NCBI GenBank assembly: GCA_009823505.1
Contig: VZQC01009572.1
Location: 362,975-426,974, forward strand
DNA: 64,000 nt
DNA from: Rhizomys pruinosus
Lineage: Eukaryota > Chordata > Mammalia > Rodentia > Spalacidae
Direction: 5' to 3'
The position numbers and the translations under genes are program-made. Below the pieces are notes generated by a model. That model was not told the origin of the DNA. It was given only the letters and a program-made list of their open reading frames with translations, and ran no database searches. Position 1 is the stretch's first letter. The number at the start of each line of letters is the position of its first letter. This document shows positions 20,913 through 32,945 of the stretch, piece after piece.

Positions 20913-23170
20913 GCATATTTAATTGACGTGAGTTCAACAAGTACCCAGTTTTGCCTAGACACTGTCTACAGGATACATGGTGTTTTAGGACTTAGTAAAA
21001 GTAAATATGTGTATATTAAACAACATTGGTTTACAGGCTCTGATAAAAACGGTAATGCATCTGAGTTAAATGGAGATATAAATTGCTGTTGTCCACATTT
21101 GTTTTACATAAAATCTGTATAGCAATAACTTTGGGATTGGCACATACAAATGTTCTCTATAATTTTTCTGTTGTACAGTATCACCTTGTAGCATTCTCTT
21201 TCACCTATAGGATGATTTAACGTAAAAATTAAGTTTGCTTCCCAAGTTAATCACATACAGTCACCCAAAACAGCATGGGTGAATTTGATGAAATCTGCGC
21301 CTTGATTCCAGCTTATAGGTATGTGTAATACAACTGCCTTTTTGAGACTCATGGGTCCAAAAAACAAAAACCTAAAATAAAAAAGGGGGATACAGATAGA
21401 TATGAAACCTTTTTGTCAAAAACCTTGCAATTCAAATCTTAAAACTAACTATGGGAAAAGATTTGTATGTTCCAACAGGTCAAAATGTCACCAACTTAAC
21501 AGCTGAGAAAGAAAAGATACAGCTTTGCATTGTGTAGGATGTACCAGGAAGTACCAGCAGAAAGGTTGGCCCGTCTGAACAATGAAAGGAAGAAAAGCCT
21601 CAGATTGCTACAGACATCAAACCCCTCTGTGGATCCTACTTGTAACAACTATTTATAAGGAGTCCTAACAAAACTTACCTTCTAGGTGCTGCAAGGGTTT
21701 AATACGAGAGACTTTCTTACCCCCCCCCATAGAACAAGGAGAAATATGATGATGATGAGGTCATTCTCTAACTGTAAATTGGAGCCAACTGTTATAGAGG
21801 TAATCTCTTATAAAACCAGTAAAACTGCCTTCTTTAATTGACAGACATAGGAACTGTGAAAAGGATTATTCTCTATTCAGATCCAAATACTAAAGTCTCC
21901 TTAAGCTATGCACTTAAGAAAAATATATTAATACAGGAGAGCTCTGATATCAGCAATGGATTATTCTACCAAGGAGATGTTAGCCAGGGGATCCAAGCCC
22001 CCCCCCCCAAAAGGTAAAGGCTTCTTGCCTATAAACTGGGATACCGGCAAGAAGAGAGGCAATAAGGCCCTGCTGTCGAAGATCTGATGTAAGCATGGGA
22101 AAGATGCATTGAGACCACACATGCAAGTATACAGTTGGTCTCTGGAATACCAGAGAATGTTACCAAAGGCTACTAAATGAGCAAAGCACATATAGGTCTC
22201 CTTGAGTGAAGCAAGACTCCTCCGTCAGCACCAGCTTCACCTCACCTGCCTGGAAATACTGTGCAGCAGTGGCAGCCATATGCCTGTATATCCCAAATCT
22301 AATTGGCTATTAGCTCTCTCCTTGGAGGAATAACTCATGGCTGATGCCACAAGCTTACATCCTCTAGTGACTAGGAGATGTTATAAGCCACAGTAAGACC
22401 CTGTCATATTTTACAGAAAAAAATGTAATTCATGGATTAACATACCATCCAAACATCTGTGTCTATACCAAAGTAACCTACCATAACAATTAGTACTGTT
22501 TAAATACCTGTATATCGGGGCTGGAGAGATGGCCTAGCGGTTAAGAGCGCCGACCGCTCTTACAGAGGACCCGGGTTCGATCCCCAGCACCCACATGGCG
22601 GCCAAGAACCATCTGAAACTCCAATTCCAGGAGAACTCCAGTTCCAGGGGAATCCGACACCCTCTTCTGACCTCTGTGGCACTGCACGACACGGGTGCAC
22701 AAACTTGTATGCAGACAGTACATTCATACACGTACAGAAATAAAAAAAAAAATTAAATACCTATATATCTAATTGTTTGTGCTTCATTAGTAGGATTGAA
22801 CAAACTCTCAGCCCATAAAAGGAAACAGCCAGAATTGACCAGAGTCCAAGACAACAGCTCCAGAGAAAGTAGACTGTTTTGCTTCTCGACCACCTGTGCC
22901 CCTTTTCTAAGTAAGCCTAGGGAACAATCTGCGGAAGAGGGGGCGTGATAGAATGTAAGGGCTGTGATGGGGGTGAATGGTGAAACTACAGCAATATAGT
23001 CTGGACACTCATCTGATCAACTTGATTGAACATACAAGCCCCCTCAGCTGGATGGTGGGACCCATGGGCTGTGTGGGTTTGGGCTCAAATGCTTGCAAAT
23101 TGGTTTTACGTGAAGGATGCTTGTACTCATAAATTATTACTTATTGTTAAAAAATGAAAAAAAAAAGAAA
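20913..23170 (+). mobile_element. Module A, non-L1 sequence fused to L1 3' end
   Basis: About 2.0 kb (excluding a nested SINE) of sequence that is not L1, SINE or simple repeat. It begins near 20,913 (atttaattgacgtgag), directly after the L1 3' UTR, and ends in an A-rich stretch (aaaaaatgaaaaaaaaaag) at about 23,150-23,175. Parts of it recur at 47,463, 50,757-52,135, 57,906-58,371, 58,520-59,866 and 63,830-63,957, so it is a repeat family. No long ORF or LTR-like direct repeat is visible. Its origin (captured 3' transduction, relic of another retroelement, or satellite-like unit) is unknown to me. A short GAAAACA match before 15,128 and after the A-rich end might be a TSD of the whole L1-A unit, but it is weak. 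Confidence 0.8.
22517..22753 (+). mobile_element. B2/B3-type SINE nested in module A
   Basis: A full-length copy with TSD AAATACCTGTATATC at 22,502-22,516 and the one-mismatch copy at about 22,755-22,769. Box A (TGGCCTAGCGG, 22,530-22,540) and box B (GGTTCGATCC, 22,574-22,583) are close to pol III consensus. The paired 17-bp units lie at 22,617-22,633 and 22,634-22,650. Other module A copies lack it, which shows the empty site. Confidence 0.96.
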
Positions 23171-23189
23171 GAAGTAATTTAAAAAAAAG

Positions 23190-24970
23190 AAAACACTATC
23201 ACTGTGAGCACTGGTTATTTTTGTTTTCACTTATTTGCTTCTTCACATTGAAAGCAGAGGTCTGGGAGGTCTTTTCCACTACACTATCTCTATAATCCAG
23301 AGACAGCCTAACAACCAGAACACTCATAAGAAATACTGGGTGACTCTCTGGATCACCATGGCATATTTCTAATAGTAACTTTACTGCTGTGGGTGAACAC
23401 ATTTGATGTGGGCTTTTAACTAGATAGACCCCTTCCCCACTGCAGAGCCGCTAAGTGCTACTTCCCCCAATATGGTAGCAGCTGCAGTCTCCTCAGGGCT
23501 ATCACAGAAGGGTCTGTTGAGCAGGGCTACTCTGGTCACTGGATAGAGCCAAGGCTCATCTTCTAGAAGAAATATCATAATGACTGAGTCGATTGCCTCC
23601 TCCTTCTAACTAGTTCTCCTGTGGTCTTCTGTGTTTTTTCTCCAACATGAAACAATTTTATGTAAAGTCTTCAGGCAGCTTGGCTTCCCTGGTATGAAAG
23701 ATGTGATTGACAACAGGGAGTGAGCCTCCCACTGGGACTCAGGCAAACTGGGAGGAACTCAATTCAAAGGACTTCTTTTCACTTCAGCTGTAAAAGCCTG
23801 GTGGAAAATGCTAATCTCTTCTTACTAGACTATTGTTTAATATTTATCCAGCACCAAAAATTCTGCTGAGGGCACACGCTGGAACTCATGCTGGTCTGCC
23901 TTTGGGGACTTTCATTTAATTAGACAGACAGGGAAAAAAAATACCCAAGTGTGGCTCCCAATCACATTTATGAATAATAAGCTGGATCAAGGCTTCTAGC
24001 GGGCTGCCACGCTGACAGGAAGGTGGCAGCATGTGGTGTGTCTTTCTGCCTTACACAAGGAGCCCTGCCACCTCAGGGGCCACTCTACTCGCACGTTGCG
24101 CTGCTCCTACCACTGTGTCTGGCAAGCATGCAGTTGAGGCTATAGGGTTTTCACTCTTGCTGAGAGCCTCTTGTCTTGGGCCTTTGTTACCTATGTTCTA
24201 GATTTCCTCTCCTTTGGGTGGTATGAATGCCTCCCCTGTGTATACTGTGAGAATAGGTCTAGTCTAGTCTTATTTTGTTTATTTCCCTCACATCTCATCA
24301 CAGCCCATCCACAGGCCATGTCTGGGTAGCACCTGACCAGCCTCGTGGGAACTAGGATCTCATCGTACTGCTTCTGGAAACAGAATCCCTGATTCAGCCT
24401 ATTGGGCCTTTTGTCATCCTGGGAGCCTTCCAAATTTCTGCCCCTGCCTTTTTACCAGTGAGCCCTTTTAGCAGTATCTAACACAAGCCACATTCCTGTT
24501 TCCATTCTGTGCACACTGTAAAGCTTATACATGCACGATTCAGCCCTTTGGTCATAAGGAGACTTATCTATCATCACAAGCTGACTTTACATCATTTTTT
24601 TAATCAACCCACAAAGAAACCTGGGTGCCATTAGTGGTTAGACCTCATTCCCAGGATGATCCTGGTTAAGATGGGGCTTTTGACTCTTACTGAGCACTGC
24701 TTGTCTTCAGACTAACTTCTCTCATGATGGATTTGTCTCTTTGGGATGTTCTAAAAAAAAAAAAATTCCATCACACACATCTTTGGTGTGTAGTTTCTTT
24801 CACTGAGCATAATTTTGGAGTTTATCCATACTCCAGTATTCTGTTGCTTTTTGTTGTACCACTGGATGGAGCAATTCATACTCCTTTCATACAAAAATGC
24901 AAATCACTTCAAAGTCACCATTAAGAGCCTTTTAAAAATTGTTTTAGATTTATTTTTCATTAAAATATTT
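23190..24970. other. Unique non-coding DNA
   Basis: No gene, SINE or LINE recognised over 1.8 kb. Short open frames have no recognisable domains. Confidence 0.45.
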
Positions 24971-24988
24971 TATTGGCATTGCTTTTTA

Positions 24989-25235
24989 TTTTTTTTTTAA
25001 TTTTTTATTTATTTCTGTATGTGTATCAATGTACTGTCTGCATGCAGGTCTGTGCACCCGTGTCGTGCAATGCCGCGGAGGTCAGAAGAGGGTCTCGGAT
25101 TCCCCTGGAGCTGGAGTTCTCCTGGAATTGGAGTTTCAGATGGTTCTCGGCCGCCATGTGGGTGCTGGGGATCGAACCTGGGTCCTCTGCAAGAGCGGTC
25201 GGTGCTCTTAACCGCTAGGCCATCTCTCCAGCCCC
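24989..25235 (-). mobile_element. B2/B3-type SINE, young copy
   Basis: A full-length antisense copy with both 17-bp units. A perfect 15-bp TSD, TGGCATTGCTTTTTA, lies at 24,974-24,988 and 25,236-25,250. The tail is a T-rich tract at the left end. Confidence 0.95.
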
Positions 25236-25361
25236 TGGCATTGCTTTTTAAAAGAAGTAACACGATTATATTGAAAGACTTTATACAGGTGGAGGATTTG
25301 GAAAGGGAGAGAGTGGCAAATACATTATAGAAACAGTGATAAACCACATTTTTTATTTTTA

Positions 25362-25366
25362 GTTGG

Positions 25367-25398
<32 letters not shown>

Positions 25399-25592
25399 CT
25401 GTCTGTCTGTCTGTCTCAGTGGGGACATGTACTCATAACTGCAGATGCCTGCAGCAGAAGTTAGAAGGGTCAGAGTCCCCAGGAACTGGAGTTAAAGGTG
25501 ATTGTGAACTGCCTGACATTGCTGGGAACTGAGCTCAGGCCCTCTGGAAGAGCTATATGTGCTCTTAATCACTGAGCCATTTCTCCAGCCCC
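25362..25592 (-). mobile_element. Diverged B2/B3-type SINE with (TG)n/(TCTG)n
   Basis: A (TG)n then (TCTG)n tract (about 25,370-25,418) leads into an antisense B3-like body with ccaggaactggagtt and an end reading gagccatttctccagcccc. The microsatellite sits where the SINE tail should be. One 17-bp unit only. Confidence 0.82.
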
Positions 25593-25731
25593 ATTAGGAA
25601 CCTTTTTGACTTTTATTTAATTATCTGTGGGAACATTAGAAACCCTGTTGGGGGTATGTGTGCATGTATATGCACCGGAAGTTCATCTTGTTTTGTTTTA
25701 CCTGTTATTGTTATTTTATTTTACTTTATTT

Positions 25732-25936
25732 TTTTTTTTTTAATTCTGAGATATGGTCTCTCATTTGTATTCAAACTCACCAATTACACTAGGCTGGCCG
25801 GGGAGCCTCAGGTATCTGCCTGTCTCTACCTCCCCATGCTAGGACTATAAACCTGGAGTTTTATGCTGTGGAGATGGAACTCAGGTCCTCATAATAGTAG
25901 AGCAAACACTTTCCTGATTGAGCCCTCCTGCTAACT
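25732..25936 (-). mobile_element. tRNA/B1 composite SINE (B4-like), degenerate
   Basis: On the minus strand a tRNA-like segment (about 25,860-25,936) is joined to a B1-like segment (about 25,745-25,855, with aggctggcc and ctacctcccc-type landmarks). That order fits B4 or RSINE1 families. Divergence is high. Confidence 0.65.
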
Positions 25937-26521
25937 CGGAAAGCTCTTTTTGAATAATATTCTCTTCAAGTTTCTGCATCTGAAAAGAGAAACTCTTTCT
26001 TAATATCTGCCCACAGTTGTGTAGTCTTTCCCAATTACTCAACAACAAGCACATCTATTGCTTGTCCATTATTTGCTGATGGATGGCAAGCTTCTGCTTG
26101 GGAGGGATTATCAGGCTAACCACAGGCAGGAATAATCACTGTCAATCTCCATCATGTCACTCTCAATAAATGATTCACTTTAGCCAAAAACAACAGCCAG
26201 ACTGGCATCAATAAACAGCATAAAAGATGGCACTTTATCTGTGCATAGGCATACAAAATATTTATGAAGATATGGGCTATTCCAGTTTATTAGGCTATGT
26301 GTTCCTTCAAGTCTCCTGTTTGACATTTTAGTAAATGGAGGCTGCTTAGTTGTCCATGCCAGTTCTGTGGTAGAGTGGTGTGAGGAAATCCCTTCCCATG
26401 GGCCATCCTGTTTGGGAGGAGTACGTATTGATGGATTACCTTCAGGCACTATTTTCTATCTTTACAGAGACCTCCTCTTAGTGGTCTCTATTCTCTGTCT
26501 CTTTGCCTCTTTCCAGATGTT
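25937..26521. other. Unique non-coding DNA
   Basis: No recognisable gene or repeat. Confidence 0.5.
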
Positions 26522-26538
26522 GGAATCCTTCTTTCTTT

Positions 26539-26778
26539 TTTATTTTTATTTTTTATTTATTTATGTGTATGAATGTGCTGTCTGCATGCAGGTCTGTGCA
26601 CCCGTGTTGTGCAACGCCGCGGAGGTCAGAAGAGGGTCTCGGATTCCCCTGGAACTGGAGTTCTCCTGGAATTGGAGTTTCAGACGGTTCTCAGCCGCCA
26701 TGTGGGTGCTGGGGATCGAACCCGGGTCCTCTGCAAGAGCGGTCGGTGCTCCTAACCGCTAGGCCATCTCTCCAGCCC
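26539..26778 (-). mobile_element. B2/B3-type SINE, young copy
   Basis: A full-length antisense copy with both 17-bp units and very close similarity to the copy at 24,989. A perfect 17-bp TSD, GGAATCCTTCTTTCTTT, lies at 26,522-26,538 and 26,779-26,795. One of the most recent insertions in the window. Confidence 0.96.
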
Positions 26779-28184
26779 GGAATCCTTCTTTCTTTCCAGT
26801 TCTTATTTCTCACAGCTGGAAACACCTTTATGATTTTTCTCAACCTCAATGATTTATTTTTCCTACCAATATTCCCAATTTAGCTTTTACAATACACACC
26901 TCACGTTATAGTCTAAATCTGAAATTCCCCCACTAGCTCATTACCCAGCTGCTGGCATCATCTTGGGAGGCCGTGGATGCTTTGGGAGGCATGGGTCAGT
27001 TTCAGAAGCTGTTCACTAGGACAGGCTTAGTGGTAGGCCCTCTGGTTCCAGTCTCAGTGTGTTTCCTGGTGCCTTGTGTTTGAGGAGATCCCACCACACA
27101 CTGCAGCAGTCCGGCCACTTCTCTGCTTTGAAGAACAGAAACTCTCTGAAATCAATACATCTTTCCTCCCTTCTTTGTGTTAGTCGTTTTGCTACAGTGA
27201 TGGGAAAGTGATGAACAAACTCCTCCTCCAACGGGTTGTTGTTGTTGTTTGGAACTAACATCTCCCATTTTCTCCTTTCCTTTCCTTTCATGGAACTAAC
27301 TTGTAAATATTTGGGAGATAATGCCGTTCACCTTCAGCACATGGATATGAAGTGTTCTCCACAATGCATACTTAAGCCGCAGCACTAGACAACACAGTCT
27401 GTACTTGCAGGTTCATACCCTGATCCAGCACACCAGCAGACTCTAATAGAGAGCTACTTGGGTTCTAATTTCTGATTGGTTTCTCTTGCTTAAGAGATCC
27501 AAATTCCATCCCTGACAGATTGGCTGCATGACCTAGAATATTCAACTCTCAACATATACCCGAATGTCACGAAAAGGACATAGATGGACGGACACAGCAG
27601 TCGAATGGGGAATGGCTTTTCTGTTCTAACAGTCACACAGGGAATGGCTTCGCTGTTCTAACAGTCAGTGCTCTGGACATGCAGCCCCTCCAAGCTCCAT
27701 CAGCAGCAGCAGAAGAAAATACTTCCTGAAATGCGGACCAGCAGATAGCTATTCCCTTGTCATGCCAAAGCCCTGCTCTCCTCTCAGGAGCCTCCAGGGC
27801 CTTGAGCCCTCCCAATCAAAATGTAGTTCCTTCCTTGAAAAGGAAGGAACTTCCCCAGGTGCTCTGCAAAGTTATCCTCATCTTTTGTGTCTGTTCCCAA
27901 TACAAATAGAAGGCAGAGAGTCCACTGGCTAGTTCCTGTGGTAATGAACTTCTTCAAGAGCCTTGCAAGTCTGAGAGCTGTGACTGTTGGTATAGACTCT
28001 GATATTTCCTTTCTAGCTTCCTACTCATCAGTGAAGGTCCTCAGGTGATCGCTAATATCTGTCACATTTAACCACTGAGTCCTGTGAACAGATTTGATGT
28101 CATATGATGTCATCACCTCTCAAGGGCACTCAGAACACTTGGCACTGCTCCAAAATGCAACGCCTCCAGCCCCTCCTCCTGCTT

Positions 28185-28189
<5 letters not shown>

Positions 28190-28232
<43 letters not shown>
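28190..28232. repeat. (CA)n microsatellite
   Basis: An uninterrupted CA tract of about 43 bp within otherwise unique DNA. Confidence 0.97.
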
Positions 28233-28235
<3 letters not shown>

Positions 28236-31150
28236 TGTCCCGTCCCGGTGGGACTTAACTTGCTGAGATTCTGTCATTGCTGACTTTCATAACCTTGGAA
28301 CGCTGTCCCCTGCAGGTGTCTGGGGACCGTCTGAGCAGTGCCAGGCTTCTGATACTAACCATCACGATTATGGATGTGACCTCAAGCACAAACCTCCTGC
28401 CACCCTGAATTAGCCTGAACAGGCACCGAGCAGCTGGCCCTGTGGGAATGTCACCGATCTGCTTCTCTTCCTGATTTTGCCCTTGGCATTTGCAGCCGGA
28501 AGCTCAGGAGGGCAGCTTTCTGTTGTTTGTGAGAAGCTGCATCCCGGGGCGGCCTCCGCACCCAGCCACCTTCACACTCTCCGGCCCCTCAACCACTGCT
28601 GCCTTAAAGCTGCCGCCAAGTGTCACCAGGGCCATCTTTTAAAAGTTTTTTTTTCTTTTTCCTCAACTGCCTGACACTCCGCTGAAGCTGCCTTCCTGCT
28701 TCTGACACCTAAGGTGAACCTGGCTCTAATCACCTTCCAGCTGCTAGGCCACCTCTCACTGGCAGCGGATTCTTGCTTTTAACAGCTTGTTTAAAGGTCC
28801 CGGAACGAGCTGTCGACCTCCAAAGGAAGGACTGTGCTGGAAAGTGTAGGGAGCTAAAAATAAACACCTTCTGCAGCTAGGGCCAGACAGGCTGTACAAA
28901 TAGATTACCTGGCCATCCTCCAGACCTGATTGCTTTGGAGGCCCAGTCGTTTCCTCTAAGGAGATGGTAAAGCATTTGCATAGGGAGCTCAGCAATGAAT
29001 GGGGTGCTAGAAACCAAGCTTCAACTGCCCATGCGCTGGCAGAAATCTGTGCTGTGTAGAAGGGTCCAGGCTATTCAAGTGCGCTCCCTAAGACAGTCCT
29101 TGAAAAGGACAAAACATCCTATGTCAACATAAGCTGTAGCATGTGACTTCAAAAACAAATCTTGGGGGGTTTCTCATTGTGATTTAATTAATTCGTTTTT
29201 CACCAACGAGAAAGCTAAGAGGCTTTGAAGTCTGTCCATGCCGGTGCCTGAGCACAGGGACGGTGTTATTACAGAAGCAGTGCTAACAGCAGCAGCTGAG
29301 GACTCCCAGCATCCCTCAGTACATGCTGCTGTTTCCTGATCTCAGTGAGGGGACGCCAGCTGGCTTCTGTCTCTGGGATACACCACAATGCACTAAGCAT
29401 CTCTTATCTGTTACTTCTGCTTCTACAGTCCCACAAGGTCATTTTCACAGAGAAGGAAGTGAGATCCTTTAGTAGCTAAGCAATCTGTCCTACCCAAATA
29501 GAATGGCGGTACTCAGGAAGGCAAAACCACTACCCTATGGCGCGTCAGTTCCATGGCAGTTATGCTAAGGGCTGCACAGCTGTAATAATCCTGGAGCAGG
29601 AAGCTGCCGAGGGCCAACTCGGATTTCTCTTTGGAGAATGACCAGTGGTCACCTTCTTGTTTCAGCCAGGTGATAGATAGCCCAGGGAAAAGAAGACAAG
29701 GAATCCTAGGTGCAGTTTCAGGGAGGGTCAGAGTAGCTGAGTCTGGGTTGACACTATATGGAATAAAGACGACTTATTTCCAGATTGACCTGGGTATGTG
29801 CTGAGGTGTTTTATAGGTACACTACATCTTACAAGGTTGTGATAAGGAGAACCAACGCTGAGGTTCGTGAGCCCAAAATGGGCTGATAAATGAAAGTTAT
29901 ATCACAGCATACACAATAGCAAAGTTCTAACTGGCAGCAGAAAGGAGAATCACTGGCATCTATAACCTGTAAGGGAAACAGACTGACTCCCTGCCTGCAC
30001 CTGATTTCATGCTTTCATTGCAATTTCTACCATGAAAATTGATTAATTCTGAGGTATTTTCAATTGTGATTAAACATTGCTCTCTGCGATGGTGTCAGGA
30101 TTGTAAAACACCTATTATGTCAGTTGATTATAACATTGTGAAATGCTTGAACCTTTACAGTTATCTATGTTTTCAGAGGCTGTTCCCTTTCCCAGCTATT
30201 GCTTACAGGTCAGTAATGCTCAGAGCCAGGCAGGGGATGAGCAGAACAGCAAACCAAATGAGAGAAGACAGATATGGTCAGAGGCCGAGTCATCTACATG
30301 GCATGGCAAGGCCGTGTAGTGAACAGACCAATGGGGAAGCTTCTAAATGGTTCTTCCCAGTGTCACCTCAGGCCTGAAGAGAAGCACCCTAGAAAATTAG
30401 TGCTATGACAGATGTCTCACCAGAGCTTACAAGGGAGACCAACAGTAAAGTGTCCTTTCTCCTTACTGCAATGGCCACTTGGTCCATGGAGCTATCTAGG
30501 AGTGGAAAGAAAATTGCCAGTTCTGTGCTGAAGGACATATGAGAGATTGTCTCACTCAGTCTCCACAGCAAGTTTATGGTTGGTCTTAGCTTAGTCATTT
30601 TATAGAAGAATAAGAATTGAGGCTGACAAACATTTTGACATTTTCCCTTGTCATAGTTAGTTGGTCGTGGCTTTGGATTCTAATGGTACCTTCCCCCAAC
30701 AATGCTTTGTGGAGTGGTGCAGAGAGTTTGCTAAGCACCTAAAGGACCAAATCTCTGGAAAAGGCCTTTGCCCATGCCTGACACACACTGGAAGCATCCC
30801 TGCCCATGATAAGGAGCATGGAGATCTGGAGATTCTTCCCATTCTTCCCTATTGCCTTTGGATATCTCCAAGAGCAGAGCTGTGAGATAGTACCAATTTC
30901 TCCGTGATATTGACCGGCAACGTGGAGAGGCTCCTTCTGAAGGGAAAGATCATGGGACGGCTCCAGAATAGGCTGGTTGCTTCTCTGGCTGTGTAAGGAG
31001 GAGCTACTTGATGTGGAAAGCCATGAACGAGGTGGGGGCAGGGCTAGGGTGGGTCACTGAGAGACTTAGTGGGGAACTAACACGAACCAAGAGGAAAAAG
31101 GTCATATCTAGCTCAACTTGGCTAATGAGTTACCATGTGCCAAGTACCTG

Positions 31151-31154
<4 letters not shown>

Positions 31155-31199
<45 letters not shown>
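31155..31199. repeat. (CT)n microsatellite
   Basis: An uninterrupted CT tract of about 45 bp, a mirror-symmetric polypyrimidine run. Confidence 0.97.
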
Positions 31200-31203
<4 letters not shown>

Positions 31204-32812
31204 TCACCTGTGCTTGTGCCTATGGAGGTTCAAGGAGAGGTCAGGTGCCTTCTGTTATGGCACTATGCCTTAGTACCTTGAGACTAAGGCATAGTGCCTA
31301 AGGCATAGACACTGAACAGAGGTTGTGCTGTTGGCTAGGTTCCAGAGGACCTGTCCCTTATCCTGTGCATTTCCTGAGTGCCAGTTACCCCAACTCCCCA
31401 CCTTTTGTTGCTTCTTTTACAATCTTCTCTCGATCTAATTTCAGAAAGCATCCAGCTGATAACAACCAACTCAACTCGATCAACTGCAGATTCAGATTCA
31501 ATTAGAATATAGGCACTCAGCCTTCTTATGTTTGAGGACTGTAAATTTAATATTGATTTCAAAAGAACAATTAATCATAAATGCCTTGAAATAAATTATA
31601 AGCTGGGCATGTGGCAGGTTCTAGACGTGAATTCGTAGGTTTTGGCATCAGTGATGTAGGTTTGCATTCTGGCTCCTTTATGTAAAATCCACTCAGTCTT
31701 AGACCAGCTTCTCAGCTGCTCCAGGTCCCACATCTCTATCTGAAAAGGAAGGAGAAAATGCTGTCCATATCACTTTTTTATGATGAGATGGATAAATCTG
31801 GTTAAGAGTTTAATATGACATGCCATGAAAGACTCCTAAATACTATTAAAATGTAGAGGGGAAAGTGTTTACTGTTAGGATAATGGCTGGTAGAAACAAG
31901 GGGCTATAAATCCAGGAGTAATTCTAAGATCCTCAACAGTCCTTAACTTGGGGACTACTGAGAGAGACAGTTGTGTCACCATATCTATCTCTCAATCACA
32001 CAACCCAGCTCTCTAGTCATGTCCTTTGACCAATCAAGGGACTTTTATATTAAGTTTTAAGTAGTGTTTGTTCAGCTGAGTGCTTTTAGGGTGTACTTAG
32101 AAATCTATGTAGACTCCTTTCTTATGACAAGATGCTGCATGGTTTACATCTCTTGTCTGAAATAATACATCAGAAGATTAATCTTGTTTCTGATTAGATG
32201 CAAGCATCTTCAGGTAGTGGTCAAAATGAAGAATTTGCATTTAAATGGAAAGATTAATGACTAATACACAAAGCCCATATTTAATCACCATTTCCTTTAC
32301 ACATATAATTTATATTTTTATGCAGATCATCCACCTTAATTCAGTAATCGAAAATGATAGGTGTAGTATTTTATAAAACATTTTTTGAGCCACCAATCAT
32401 GCATCTCAGTTATAAATACCTCTGAGGCTGCTGTTTTCACACTTTGGGAGAATGATCTAAATGTTGGTACAGTAATTTGGGTGTAACTATATATCAGAAT
32501 GTGTGAGTCTCACCCCATAGAAATAGCTCAAGCTGAACTGGAAAAAAAAAATCTCTTGGAAGTGGCTTACTATGCAAGCCCATTTCTTTGCTCTTTCTCT
32601 CAGATTTGGGCTAAGAAAGATTGTCTCTTTACTTCCATTTTAAACAGTTTTAAAAAATAATCCCAATCTCCCCTCCATAAGGGAATCTCATAGTGAAAAA
32701 TAGAAAGTGGATATATTTCCTTCAAAACTAAAATGCAAAAGAGAGTTTGGAAAAACAAATGTGTTTCCTGGTCACCCCAGCACCCTGTTCACTGGTGTAT
32801 GCCCATTAGTCA

Positions 32813-32945
32813 AGAATTGGGCATGGTGGCACATGCCTATAACCACAGCACCAAAGAAGTTAGGGCAGCAGGATCACAAGTTACAAGCCATTCTGGGCAA
32901 TACGGTGAGATCCTGTCTCAAAAAAACTATAACAAAATTAAAAAA
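32813..32945 (+). mobile_element. Old B1-like SINE
   Basis: The order gggcatggtggcacatgcct, then caagttacaagccattctggg and gagatcctgtctcaaaaaaa is that of a diverged B1 monomer with an A-rich tail. Confidence 0.75.

Larger units (their letters stand above)
26796..32700. other. 5.9 kb repeat-poor unique DNA
   Basis: No SINE, LINE or gene is recognised apart from short (CA)n and (CT)n tracts listed separately. The part around 28,440-29,000 is more GC-rich and less AT-biased than its surroundings. No exon-like frame with clear homology could be identified. Confidence 0.45.

Noticed and set aside
20913..23170. Module A as a simple LTR or endogenous retrovirus
   Set aside because: I found no terminal direct repeats, primer-binding site or long coding frames. 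Its copies end in L1-type tails with 5' truncation or inversion, which LTR elements do not show. A distant LTR origin of the captured sequence is still possible.
25009..25428. A recurring family of 60-140-codon proteins with CRSVHPCRAMPRRSEEG-like or VCAPVSCNAAEVRRG-like phrases at many sites
   Set aside because: Each one lies exactly on a B2/B3-type SINE. The phrases are translations of the SINE in different frames, not a gene family.
28440..28640. CpG island or promoter
   Set aside because: The GC content rises but CpG pairs are few, and no exon or transcript feature lies beside it.
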